Shown piece by piece: positions 46,992 through 59,245 of a stretch of 64,000 bases of DNA. The position numbers and the translations under genes are program-made. The notes beneath the pieces were generated by a model. It had not been told where the DNA came from. It was given only the letters and a program-made list of their open reading frames with translations, and ran no database searches. The DNA lies in assembly GCA_002897115.2 (NCBI GenBank), contig BCIH01000019.1, positions 41,479-105,478 of the forward strand, written 5' to 3'. Positions within the stretch are counted from its first letter, which is position 1, and each line of letters opens with the position of its first letter. This DNA is from Prototheca cutis. Lineage: Eukaryota > Chlorophyta > Trebouxiophyceae > Chlorellales > Chlorellaceae.

Positions 46992-49900
46992 CACACACGC
47001 GCGCGTACCGATGCCGCTGCCCCGCCAGATGCGCGTGAAGCCCAAGAACCGAATGGTCACTGTGGCCGGAAGGCAAATAGCATGGGTCACCAGGGAACTC
47101 TCGTCGCCCTCGTCGCGAGGTTCTGCCACAGCATGTGGGCCCTGCGACTGTATAGCCTCTGCTGCGGGGTACGCGGGCCTGCCCCCTTGCACATGAATCT
47201 GTGGGCACGGCGGATTGATTGCAAAGCAGCTGCGGTTGTGTACATGCATGCCCTGCTGCCCCCCTGACATGCTGGTCTCAATATATGCAGCCCGACCCAC
47301 GTCACCAGACTCCCATCCAGCACAGGAGTATCAGCCACATTGGAACTCCCACCCGTGCAGGCACGACTGACCGCGACAAAGTCTGATGTGGTCGTGTAAT
47401 ACTTGACGTCGGCGGGGCGCACGATGGCCACCCTCGCATCCAAGTCTACCTTCTTGCACAAGTAGGTCCTTCCCTGTGCGCGACCAACAGACGGGGGTTG
47501 CTAGGGTCCTGGAAAGGCGTCTTTTTCTCATTACCCTGTGCATGCCTGCATTGCCCCTGGATGCAGTCCTCATATCTGTTGTTACCATGACCTTGAAAGC
47601 ACTCAGGGGTAGACAGCTGTCCATCCTGCGGGAGACAGCTGCCCCTGCTCCTCTTCCCCACAGAAGCAAAAAACACACCTGGAACATGTAGACTGCGCCG
47701 TCGTAGACTTCCCAGAATGCCTTGCATGCCTCAATCTCCTCAATCACTGCTCCACCCGCAGTCTCATCCACAATGGCAAACCGGTCGGGGTCAATGGCCC
47801 TCAGGCTGAGGGTGTGGTTTCAAGGGCCGGGTTGATGGCTGGAGGATGCACGGACCTGTAGTAACCTTGAACCCCCCCCCCCCCCCCCCTTCACCATCAG
47901 GCCACTTGAGGCACGCACAGCACCTCCGCACCTGATCTCGGCCGCGGGGTTGTGCGCCGTCCCGGTGTAGTGGAGCATGGGCACATCCGGCGGCGCCGCA
48001 GGGTGCCTGCCCAGCAGGTTTGCACTCTTCAGTCGATTGCAGACCGGATGTAACTCTGGAAAATCGAGGTGCGTCCAGGAGGGGGGTTGCTGCTTGTGCG
48101 CATGAAGCTTATTTATTCATGTATTCATGGTGTTGGGCGACGCGGAGGAGGGAACGTGCCGGGTGGTTGTGGCCTGATCACCCCGCCATGCAAACAGGGT
48201 ACCGGCCCGAGGCGCTCGCCCCCCCGCCTGCCCAGCCACCCCTAAGAACCAAGCCCGACATACTGTTGGAAAACACGGCGAGGTCGCGGTCCTGGGTCAA
48301 AACGAGCGGCGTCTCCACCGCCGCACACAGCGCATGTGCCTCTAAAACCGCGGGATTCTCCACGTCAATGGCGGCTCGCTCGATGGGCCTGCCAAACAGC
48401 TGTTCCGGATGAGTCATAAAGTACTGGTCCAGGGGCCCATCCCAGCCGACGTAAATTCCCAGGCTCGCCTGCTCCCGCCGCCCAGCCCTCCCGGCCTGGA
48501 AACGATTTTTGGATCCAGCCTTTTCTTTTCTTTGGGGGGGAGGGGGCAGCTTGCTTGCGTGCATGGCATGCGCAGCCCCAATCCCATCAGACAGCAAGAA
48601 AGCCTGCAAAGCAAATTACCAACTGGCCCGATTCAATTCGATTCCCACACACCACGCGCCTGCTGCCACAGTGATGCCGCCGACCCCGGAAACCCAAGGT
48701 GCAGCGTGACGTCCAGATCCCCCACGTCCACTCCCAGCTCCAGCGCATTTGTCGCCGCCACCGCTCGCAACCGCCCTGCGTGCAACGCTCGCTCAACCTC
48801 CCGCCGCTCCTCGGGGCTGTCGATGTGGTTGTGGTGGGGTGCTGGCAAGCCAAGGCAGCGGTGAGCAAGACTCCACGAGAACCGTGCGTGCCATCTCCGC
48901 TCTCCTTTCTTCTTTCCTTTCTTCATNAATACTCGTCGCTGGAGCACCCAAACCGACACACCACGCGATCACGACCCTACCTGTACCCCGCGCGGTAGAC
49001 GGCGATGCGATCGGCGAGCTCGGGTGCGGTATGCCGCAGCAGCTCCCGCACGTACGACGTCACCAGCTCACACAGCTTCCTGTGTGTGCGTGTGCGTTGG
49101 GGGGTGGTGGGCCAGGTTGTTGGGTTGCATTTGAGGAGTGGCAGATCCTTGGGCCGGCAGGCATGGCCCCGCCCCAACAACCCCTCAACAACCTCCCAAC
49201 TGCCCACCGGGTCGAGCAAAAGGCGATGGCCTGGAGACCATGCTGGATGGTCTCGGCCAGGAGGCAGGCCAGCTCCATGATGGGGCTGACACGCTTGGCG
49301 CGGCGCTCCACGCCGGCAGCGCCGTGGCGCTCGCGGGGCGCCGACGCCCGAGCCCGCCGCCAGTCCTCTGCGCTGGGCAACGCAGCCTGGATTGATGCAG
49401 CGGTTGTTGATCGCGACGCTGCCGCTCTTCTGGGATTCTCTTCAGACTTGACCAGTCGCTCCAGTGAAGCCTTCAGGCCGCCACCGGACCGTACCCATAA
49501 TGGCCGGTTCGGCCCGGCGGGGACCGGGCGGGGGGCCGGGGGGGTACTGTTGTTTCCTAGTGCTGGGATGGAGGCATGGTGGCCACCGGCAAAGAGGCCA
49601 GAGATCAGGCCTGTTGCTGCTGGTTCATCCACAGCAGTAACTCTTGCCTGGGACGCGGGGTTGCTGCCTGGAGGACAACTACCACTGTCATTTCCCAGGG
49701 TGGACCCACCACCACCACCCCGGCGCCTCGCTGTTCCTCGGCCGGGAAGCCTGCGCCGCCCGCCTGCTACTGCAGCAACCCAGTCAGGCTCATGCATGCC
49801 CTCCCCCCCCCGCAACTGCGAGCCTGCACATCGATTGTGGGGGTTTGTTGGTTGGGGCTGATCCTGTATCACTGTTTTGCAATGCACAACCACACCCTCT

Positions 49901-50876
49901 GGTACCCCGCCACCATACACACAGGCACGGGCACCAAAAACAACAAGGATTCCAGAGACAACCTCGCTTACTTTGGCGATGCTGGTTGACCATGCGCTTG
50001 CTGTGGCGCTGGCATTCCTCCCGTGCCCGCTTGCTCAACAGCACCGGGTTCAAGAGGCCGCAACCAGTGTCGTCTACCGAGGAGCCCCCGTCGGCAGTCT
50101 CCTGAACCGTGGAGTACCGGCCACACGTGAGGGACAGCTGCCGCATGGGTTCACAATTGCATCCCATTCTACCCCAAGCCCCTCGCCCACAATGCCACGA
50201 CGATGCAGCAATGCAATCTCCTTGCAAACCTTGTAGGCCAGCGGCGGGTTCCACAGCACAAACTGCTTGGGCCCATGCGGTGACCCATCGACTGTGATCT
50301 CTGTGATATCAAGTCGTGTGTGCATGCGCGAGTTGGCCCGGCCATACACGAACCCATGGGCTTTGTACTGTCCTGCCAGGGCATGCATGCGTACACACTT
50401 ATCGAGGAGTGGGCTCCTGGAGAAGTGCGGGGCTCCCCTCCCTCCATGAGAGAGAGGGACTCAACGACAAGGCCTTTCATCTCTCAATCCTGCCCAATTA
50501 CACACACACGCACACTCCTCACCGTGCATGTCGGTCGAGCCTATCAACCGTGCAGCGTGCTCGCCCGGGTTAGCGACTGTCGCGGTGGTCACCACAAACG
50601 TGGGCTTGGACCCATAGATCTGCTCGCACACCCGCCGCAGCCGGCGCAGCACCATCGCCGTGTGCGCCCCAAACACCCCTTGTTTTGCAGGCGGGGATTG
50701 GGGATATGGTGGGATTAGGGTGGAGGTGGAGGAATTCTGTGGGTTTCGCACAACACGATCCATCCAGGCACACCCGTCCCTCCCCAGCAGAAATTAAGAG
50801 CATCCACACCCAAGAATACAGGAGTAAAAATTACATAAGACGCAGCATTCATCCCACCCATGTCTTGCGCGCACAC

Positions 50877-50907
<31 letters not shown>

Positions 50908-53900
50908 CTTGTATGCATGACCCTCGTCGACAACAACAAAGCGGAGTCCCTTCAGCAATGGCGCAAACTGGGCGTGCACGGGGAGCACGCTCACATGCAG
51001 CATGTCCGGGTTGGTTATGAGCAGCTGTGCCCTGGCACGGACCCCATCGCGCTCGGCGCAGGGCGTGTCGCCGTCGTAAATTTCCGCGCAGGGACTCTCG
51101 CTGCCAAATACCTCTGTTGTGAGCTCCCGCAGCGCTCGCAGCTGGTCCTACGTTGACATGCACATGTGGTTTACCTTGTTGGCTAGCTTGCCTGATGCTC
51201 GATCGGTACATCATGAATGGAATTGGGAATTGAGATTCTCAACGTGGTGTGGCGCCAGCTCGCACGACCGGCACCTCCTTGCACCGGCCAATGACCCACC
51301 AACCGACTGCTGACTGACCAGCACATCAACTCAGCTCAACTGCTGCCTACCTGTGCAAGGGCCTTGGTTGGAAACAGGTAGAGAGCCGTGGCACCCCGGT
51401 CGGCAGCCAGGGCCTCCAGGATGGGGACGTTGTAGCACAGCGATTTGCCTGAAGCCGTAGAAGTCGCTATCACCGTGTGCCGGCCCTTGTACATTCGTTG
51501 GTTGGAGGGTGGGTATTCAGTGAGTGGGCGTTGAAAAGCCCCCCCCCCCCCCGGCACACACACATATACACACCTGGGTCAGGCTGTCGATGGCTTCAGC
51601 CTGGTGGCTGAAGAGACGGGTGATGCCGCGCCGCGCCAGCGCATCCCGCACTGATGGATGTAAGGATCTCGANGGCTTGCCATACGCCGCAGCCCGGGCA
51701 GCAAAGTCCTGGCACGTCACAACCTGACCACGGTACCACTCCAACTGGCGCAGGTGCTCCAGGAAAGCGCCGGGATCAAGGGGCTCAGTCCCCGTGCACG
51801 CCGCCTGGCGCCGGACACCGTACGGCGGCGCTCGTGACGCGCCATTCCGTGGTTTCTTCTTCTCGACGACTCTCGTGATGTCCTGTACCCGGACCTCTTG
51901 GCCTGCTTCTGTTTGATTGTCCCCGGCAGCCTTTCGCTCCGCTTCCAGCCGCAGCATGGCCGCCACCACGGCCCTTCTAAACGCCCAGGCCACACGCTGG
52001 GCTTTGGCCGTGTGGCGCTTAACAGGCCGCAGGGCCTTGCCTTGCCTCACTTTCTTTTCAGATTCTGAGCCGTCAGGGCACTCGGTGGTGGTTGNACCCC
52101 ATTGCCCAGGGACAACAAGCGGCAGAGGACGTGATTGACTTCGGGTCACACGCCGATCGCCAATGGGTGTACCCGTGGCTGTCGGTAGCGCAGGCGATGC
52201 CACAGGCATNGCAGCGAGGACACCCGTGTCTTCCTNNACCGTCCCCGGAGTCTGGGGAGCATGCAGCCTGTCCAAAGCTTCCAAGAATGACAGTGGGATG
52301 CCGCCACGGCAGCCCGCCCTGTATGGACGAGAAAGTGTGGTGCTGTAACAGCAGGTGCATTCCCTCGCACACCAATACTTGACTACGCATGGAGCTGCAG
52401 GACCCAAGGCATAACCCCATGAGGCCACTAGGAACCCGCACAGGCTGCCCAGCCTCCATCAACCTCAATCCTACCTGCCGGGATCGCAGATGTTCAGGAT
52501 GATGCCATCTCCATCGTCGCTGTTCGCATCGTGACATTCGTCCTCCCCGGAACTGCCTCCGAGCAGAACCGTCCCCGCCCCATCCGAGACGATCTGTAAT
52601 GTGGGGTGCTGGTTCTGGGGAATGTAGCCGTCCATATGCATTCACAAGCCAATCCGGCCCAGCATAACAGGCGCTTTTGCTCTCCACAGGCATTCANTGC
52701 CGCAGTGAGCTACTTGTATGGAAAGCCATGCGCTGAACTTTTCCGGACTACCAACCCGCACACAAAAGCCGTGTCTTCCCCCTGGGCTACCGCCACACCA
52801 CTGACACACCTGCATGGGGTTTGGGATGGCAGCCTCCCCGCAGCGCTCAGCAGAGCGTGCCCGGCGCAAGCTCTCCTGGACGACAGCTTCTGGCTGGCTG
52901 CCCTTCCACGCTGCCGGCCTGGCATGGTTGCGCAACCTGCACTGGGCCGCCGTGAAGGTACGTCAAGGAGTGCTATTCAACCTTATATCACGGCAGCCCA
53001 ACAACAGCCTACGTTGCTGGCTCAGAGGGGACTCAGTTTCCAAGGTGTGTATCATTAGACAGTGCATAAACAGTGGACTGCACAAGAGAGTGGGATGCTA
53101 GCCATATGCATGCGCCACCACTGCACCTCGCTGAAAGGCATTTCGCTGATTTGTATCATTCGGTCTCCCCCACCCCCACACGCACTCCGCATCCCACACC
53201 CCAATCAACCCCCCAGATCACACCTGCTGTGGGCATGCAGCGAGACTACCGCCGGGCAGATGCTCTCAATGGCCCGAATGTCCTCGAGCTGCACGGACAG
53301 ATCAAGCCCCACAGGAACCAGGGCTGCTCTGACGTTCTGCCAGGATGCCTGCATTTGGGCGTGTCATTGGGATGCCCTGAAGACCCCAGCGATCATATGG
53401 ATGTAACAACAGCTGATGATCCCGTCGCACACCAGGCCTCCTCTACTCAACCCCAACCACCACGATAATCATCACCCCACTTCCTATACCTGGACGTGTG
53501 TGCGGTCTAGGAATGCCACGACAGACGTGAGCACAGCCAGGATGCGCTCCAGGCGCTGCAGCTCTGGAGGCAGTTCCGCCGTTGCCGCAGCCTCAGCGGA
53601 AGGCTCCTTGTATGGAGGAGGCTCCCCTTGTGAGCATCTCATACCAGATCTCTGCCGGACTACACCCAAGTCAACAAATGCGGGATAATTTCTAGACTGG
53701 GATGCCGTTAAATGCTCCGAAATCACGGCCTCCCCGGGTAGCATCAAGTCTGTTCCCAGGACATCGGCCGCCGCCCGTTGCAGCAGCTCCGTCCTTATAT
53801 CTGCCACGGCACTCTGCTCTTCATTGCCGCCATCGCAGAGCATCGATGATGATGCAGTGCCTTGCAGGGCGCCAGCGGCAAGGCGCTTGCCGGAATCGCA

Positions 53901-54697
53901 GCCGCCCGGCCGTTCGGGCCCCGGCCGTGTGCCGGGCAAGGGGCATGGCTCTGTTCCAGCCTGAGCTGGCTGCACCCCATCATCCAAGCCCTGCAAAGCA
54001 GTCCCACCATCAGTTTCCTTCCACTGGAGCTTCACGGGTGACGCCTGGGGGCNGGACAGATACCCGGGAAGCAGGGAGTCCAATGCTTTCGGGGGCCTAG
54101 CCGGCGAGGGCGCCAAGCTTGCCGGCGCCTCTGGTGTAGTCGGCGCGCTCTCCCGTTTTGCAGGAGGTGGCGGCGGTGCGACAGCGGCGCCCTTCCCAGG
54201 GAATGCAGCCTGTGCAAGGTGCGCACGCACGGTGGGCGCTCACCCGGCCATGCCACAAGCCTTTACCGACTCATGTCTGCACACCAGCACACAGTCCAAC
54301 GCTGCAACGCTGCAACGCAAGGTTTTGCCTTGTTCTATCGTTCGTACCAGTGCTTCGTTGGGGCCCAGGTGCAGATCCTCAAGGAGCTGGGTGTCGTCAA
54401 GCCGGGACCCCTGGTCACCAGGCAACGGGCGGGGGAGGACACGGTCGACATGAGTGAACTGGGATCTCCGTAACAACGTGGTCCAAGCGATCAGGGCATC
54501 CCTGGGCCCCAATCATCCCCGGAGCATGCAAATCATAATGTTGGGACCCTCAAATCCATCGGGCATACCCGATGGAAGAGCTGGATGGAGGCAAAGCCGC
54601 ATTGCATGCACAGCATGCGCCGCAGGTCCCCCACCGACGAGNCCGCTCCATCCGCGATGTTGAACCGCTGGCCCCGCAGTGTCTTCACCAACACCAT
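45568..54697 (-). CDS. HRQ1: HRQ1-type RecQ4-like helicase with UBL and CDT1-like domains
   Basis: Twenty-five exons, all phases agreeing, give 1601 aa: 54697-54569, 54410-54348, 54209-53490, 53348-53224, 52936-52810, 52614-52475, 52318-51574, 51485-51351, 51147-50907, 50678-50523, 50300-50230, 50101-49972, 49823-49208, 49079-48981, 48816-48660, 48495-48264, 48055-47932, 47799-47679, 47473-47353, 47059-47009, 46858-46757, 46486-46391, 46232-46144, 45925-45802, 45659-45568. Exons 1-2 are ubiquitin-like ([14 protein letters not shown] to [19 protein letters not shown]). Exons 3-4 are a CDT1-like winged helix. The helicase core is [73 protein letters not shown] and [11 protein letters not shown]. 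The C-terminal DUF1998-like part has the zinc cluster [12 protein letters not shown]. It should be a nuclear 3'-5' DNA helicase for crosslink repair. Introns 15 and 21 are GC-AG; the exon 19 end is the weakest call. Confidence 0.9.
46933..46987. repeat. Poly-C run of 55 nt in HRQ1 intron 20
   Basis: Fifty-five C on the plus strand (G on the coding strand) starting 22 nt after the donor of exon 20 (47009). It is one of three runs over 50 nt in introns of this window. Confidence 0.9.
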
Positions 54698-54960
54698 GGC
54701 AGTGCNCTTTCATCGTGGANCAAATGACTGCACTGGTCTTGCTCATGGCCGCGGGGCGTGCTTTTCACCATGATCGTCATTTCAGGGAAAAACTGGGCAG
54801 TGGTTAATTCGTGCTACCCCGGCCCCCGATCGCCTCGATTCCAATCGTGCACAGGCGTTTCTCAGGGCTTTCAACCAGCAGTGCTGCTTGGCAGCCAGGA
54901 TGACTCGGTTGGAGGGCTCGGAATGATGGCCATCTGCTGCTGCTTCTTTGACGAGTCCCT

Positions 54961-56513
54961 TCAAGCTNGGATGCTGACCATGCCTGAGTGGTCGCCGTGA
55001 CAAGGGAGGTGAAAGCCGCGGTCCATGCACACCTTGGAACCCCACGAGCCCCCTCANGTGCGCAGCACTGCATATTNTTACCATGTGGGTGGACGCTGTG
55101 GTGCAGCTGCCTGGTGCCCGTGGCCAGTCGCTGGGCGATGGATGGATGCAGCGAGTTGAACAGCCCACATGTCTGAAGGGGACAGTTGTGGNCAGGTGGA
55201 GTGTTCTGGTGAATTGAATGCCCGTGCATGCCTTATGGGATGCAGGACTGCTGTGCCCTGCACATGCATGATCCGGCCTTTGTCCCAGGCAAGCAGGGAA
55301 GCAGCCACAGCTCCCAAACAAACCTCGAGCCAGTACATCGTATTCAGAAATGTCACCACATGCTGGGGGTTGGATGCCACCACAGCAGTTTCGTGGTATG
55401 ACCGGAGGCACGCAGTGACGAGCTGCGTGGAAAGGACACGTTGAGAATGCTTTGGTGTTTGGCAGCGGGTTAAATGGCATGCTACGGAACTGCTCCCGTT
55501 TTTGGTGCCCGAACATGCCCACCCACCCACTCCACCAAACAGTCGTCGCCTTGATACATATTCTCAATGCAACAGCTGAACAGCCTGAACATACCTGTGG
55601 GTGATTTTCAAACCACCAAGCAATGCATCTCTTTATCTGCCGAAATTCCGGAGTCTTCAGGTGCTCGCTGCTCCTGAACGGAGGGTGGAGTGCGCCGGGT
55701 TTGACGCGCGTGTGCAGCAGCAACACCGGGTGCACCTGAGCCATACAAGGTCTACCAACCAGCAAAACGCACCCTCTCAGCTCGGATGCTAACATCTCGG
55801 CCTGCTGCATCACAGCAACAAACCCCGCATCTGCGTCCGACCCGGATCGGACGCGCTGTGTAATCGTTGCGATGGCGTCGCAGGCGGCGGGCAGGCCGGC
55901 CGGCTGACTTGCCCGGCGGCGGTAGAGGGACACCCAGTCGATATCCGCGGCACCGACACTGGCCTCGATCTGGGGCCACCTCGTCCGGCAGTGAGCCTCC
56001 CAAAGCTCTTGCCGATTTACCAAATCTTGGAAGGAGGTGTGCTGCGAAAGGAGGGATCGAGTCGAGTTGGGACCGGCGAGGACTCCACCACGAGATCGAC
56101 CTGCACACTTGAGACGACCGGGGCCCAAGAGACAACCCTTACTCCCAACACACATACACAACCCCCGCCACACCTGCAACGAGAACATCACAAGGTCCTT
56201 TGCAGGTAAACCTCTGCGAAGGAATTGACGGGGAAGAAGCGGATTTGTTTGGGCGGCAGTGGTGTGAGGGTGTCGGCCGCCATCAGCACGCAGCCAGGCA
56301 TCGTGACGCCTGCACCCCGTGCCTTGCGATGATGGCGATCAGGTCCAATGGAAGGTTACACAGTTCAACACAATATTGGGTAGTCATATCAGGGTTGAGT
56401 TCAGAGCCCGTTTTGGGATGGGAAAGCTGGGTGTCAATCTTTCTCGTCCCGGTGATGGCGTCCGGCGGGTGGTTGGCCTCGGGGCGTCCCGCCCCAGCAG
56501 TGTACAGTGCCAT
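54961..56513 (-). CDS. F-box protein (5' splicing unresolved)
   Basis: Well-supported exons are 56041-55773, 55673-55595, 55422-55324, 55172-55082, and perhaps a terminal 54983-54961 (GMVSIxA, stop). They carry DLVNRQELWEAHCRTRWPQ and DIDWVSLYRRRA, the typical second half of an F-box and the W/LYRRR stretch after it, then conserved-looking helices (EFRQIKRCIAWWFENHPQ, ACLRSYHETAVVASNPQHVV, FNSLHPSIAQRLATGTRQL). The first half of the F-box (LCNLPLDLIAIIARHGVQAS, then RCLAAC) is on an exon starting at ATG 56513 and ending near 56300. I could not join it in phase with the next exon using a normal splice pair. F-box proteins recruit substrates to SCF ubiquitin ligases; the substrate is unknown. 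Several N bases (54968, 55057, 55078, 55192) lie in or near the 3' part. Confidence 0.6.
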
Positions 56514-56930
56514 CAACGCGACTCTGCGCTACGAATACACATGTAATTTTCAAACACAAAGAATAATGGATGTGGGCGAGAAAATGCACCATGTTTTGGG
56601 GGGCTGTCACACACACCTTCCTCGAAGCCCGCTAACCGTTTTTTTCTTTCGCTGGAGTTGGCTTTGCCCGATTGCTGTCCACGGGTTGCTGGGTCCACGC
56701 GAGGCCCCACCCCAACCACATCCACTCTTCGTTCTGCATCCCTCTCCTCTCACTGCCGTGCAATATGGTGGTTCGTCAATTATTACTGAAAGGCAACCCA
56801 ATTGTTTCAGCCGGCCACGGTCCTCCAGTCAGTGGATGGAGCTGGTGCTTGCACCGATGGGGGCTCGCGCCACCGACGACCAGGGCCACAAGACAACCCA
56901 CCCGCACATCACCACCAGGCAACAGGGCTC
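56514..56930. other. Intergenic region F-box gene / Gln-rich membrane protein gene
   Basis: This is 417 bp between two tandem minus-strand genes. It should contain the F-box promoter. No element was recognised. Confidence 0.45.
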
Positions 56931-58773
56931 TCACAGCCGAACAAATGGGTTTTCCTCGTTCTCCTCCGTGCCACGCTCGTGGCCCATGGCCGTCTCCAGC
57001 ATGCTCAGTCGGTGGTGGTGGTGCCGGCCCACGGCGTGCCCCGCAATCTCCTCTGGCGTCATCTGCGCAGGTCCACGCGGGATGCCCTGCGGCACGACCT
57101 GCGGCACGCCCTGTCCTGCACCCTGCTGCTGCTGCTGCTGCTGTTGTGGGACGCCGCCTGCAGCGCCCTGAGTTGGGGTTGCCGTGCCCTGGGCCGTCCC
57201 CGTCACCGACACACCGCCTGCGTTCATCCCTTGGGCCACGGCCGTCGCGGGAGTGCCAGCAGCCGAGGGGGTCCCTGCAGCCGGGGTCCCCTGCGCTGCT
57301 CCGGCGTCCTGGGGAGCCGGCACGTGTGCCGGTACATTGCCAGTGGCTGCTGGCACCGCAGACCCCTGCTCTGGCGCCTGCTGCTGCTGCTGCTGCTGCT
57401 GTTCAGGTACAGCCTGCTGGGGCCCCGCCTGCTGAGGCACTGCCTGTTGAGACTGTGGCACCGTCTGCTGCTGGGGCACCGGCCCTGTTGACTGCTGCTG
57501 CTGCTGCGCTTGGGGTTGGGCTTGGGTGGACAGGCGGACCATGGCATCCAGCCGAGCTTCGGCCGAGGCAGCCCGACCCTCGGCAGCCACGGCCCGGGCC
57601 TCTGCGGCTTGCTTGGCCGCCAGCAGCGCCTGTTTCTCGGCTTCCACAGCCTGTTTCTCAGTCTGTGCCAGCTGCTTCTCTGCCTGCACGGCCTGCAGCC
57701 GGGCGCTGCAGTCCTGGCCCTGCGGGACGTGATCCAACAGGGGAATTTGCTTGTCGGCAGCAGTAGGTGGGACAGGCGGTTTGCCCTAGCGACTCGAAGG
57801 CAAGGACACCTGTCCTGCGCAGGCGGATGAGGATCCGGCACAGCAGGAGTCCTNGCACCCTGGCAGGGCTTTGCACCGCCCCAGCAATCAATCCAGGGGA
57901 GCCTGTCCCCACCTCGCCCATGACAACCACATGCCCACCACACCTCATTCGCGATGNGTGTCGCATGGGATCGCAGCTCCTCTTCTAGCGCTCTAACCCG
58001 ATCGTGCGACGCCTTCACGGCGCTGTCGTACCGGGCCTGCAACTCGGAATACCTGTCCAGGTGTTCGCAAGGAGTGTTCATGTCAGCATGTTTTCTTTTT
58101 CTCGGAAGAATGCATGGCTCATTCTCCTCGTGGGAGCAGGGCAAGCAAAGTTGGCCCCGCGGCGCAGCGGCCGCCCGCCATGCGCACTGTCGCTGGATGC
58201 GGTCCCTCCTCTTCCTCACATGGCACTGCAACCGTGCAAACGCCATACCTCTGTGTCTGGGTGGCCACTTCTTGCTGCAGGCGCTCCACTGTGCGGCGCA
58301 GGTGCTCCGACTCGCCACTCTTCTGCGTGACCTTGTTGTCCCTGTCCAGCAGGGTGCGGGTGAGCACGTTCTTCTCCTCGGCGGCCAGGTTGAGGGCATG
58401 GTCCTTGGCCTTGATGCGCGTGTGCAGGTCCTTGCGGTGGTTGTGCAGGTAGATCACCGTCGAGACCAGCAGCACGATTGTCAGCACGCTCAGCTTGCCC
58501 GAATGCCGCGCAACAATGTTCTTCTTCTTCTTCCTGCGGTGAAAATGCGAGGGCGACATCGCGCGGTTGGTCACTGCACAACGCGTGGGTCCTCGGAGCC
58601 CAAAGAGCCCATCGTCCGGGGGTGCTGGGGTACCCTCTAGAACCGGTGCCCCCTCATCCCCTGCCTGGGCCCCCAGCCCCGTTCAGATACACAACATATG
58701 CCTCATACCTGAACCCCCTTGGATCATCGAATGGATCGAAGTTGGAGGAGCCNACGTTGTTGTAAAAGTTCAT
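56931..58773 (-). CDS. Type II membrane coiled-coil, Gln-rich protein (Golgi-like)
   Basis: Four exons, 58773-58709, 58533-58249, 58052-57944, 57719-56931, give 415 aa. A short cytosolic N-terminus (MNFYNNVGSSNFDPFDDPRG, then FRKKKKN) precedes one signal-anchor helix (LSVLTIVLLVSTVIYL). A long coiled coil follows (RIKAKDHALNLAAEEKNVLT, VERLQQEVATQTQR, DRVRALEEELRSHA, AEKQLAQTEKQAVEAEKQAL). The C-terminal about 180 residues are Gln/Pro/Ala/Gly with pure Q8 runs encoded by CTG/CAG repeats, ending MLETAMGHERGTEENEENP then FVRL. The layout recalls animal GOLM1/GOLM2 and golgin-like lumenal coiled coils, but that is architecture, not proven homology. The acceptor of exon 2 lies within FHR/RKKKK; using it joins the FR codon in phase. 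The exon 4 acceptor (57720) has nearby in-frame alternatives. Confidence 0.68.
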
Positions 58774-59245
58774 CGCTCCCAACAAACACCGACAGGACAC
58801 AACGGAAACGGCTGACACTCGTCCACTTTGGGCCCTATCGAACGAGTCTGGGCACTGCAATCAGACGGGAACAATTGCGTTTCATGATATTATAAAGTTG
58901 ACGGAGCAAATGACCTGGCGTGTAGAAAGTCTTTCCCGCTGAATGTCCTCCTTGCCCCAGGCCCGTGGCACGTTTGTGGGGACCGGAGCATTTTGGCCTG
59001 GGTGCCTCGCCATGCGTGGCTGGGCTCCCAACACCTGGCTCTTCCCAGCTTTGCATGGCACAACACGGCGTGATCCATTACCCTGCACTTCCGATTTCTG
59101 TTGTCAAACCATTTTCCAGCATGGCCACTGTCGAGCTCTTTGGGAGACAGCGTTCACTCCAAGGTCACAGCACAGTGGGGACCAAGGGTCTCTGTTGCGG
59201 CGATGGCCCCATTGCGCATGCATGCCGAATGACTCCGCCTTGCGG
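58774..59245. promoter_or_regulatory. Intergenic region eIF2Bg / type II membrane protein
   Basis: This is 472 bp between tandem minus-strand genes. The promoter of the membrane-protein gene is expected here, but no motif is clear. Confidence 0.4.
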
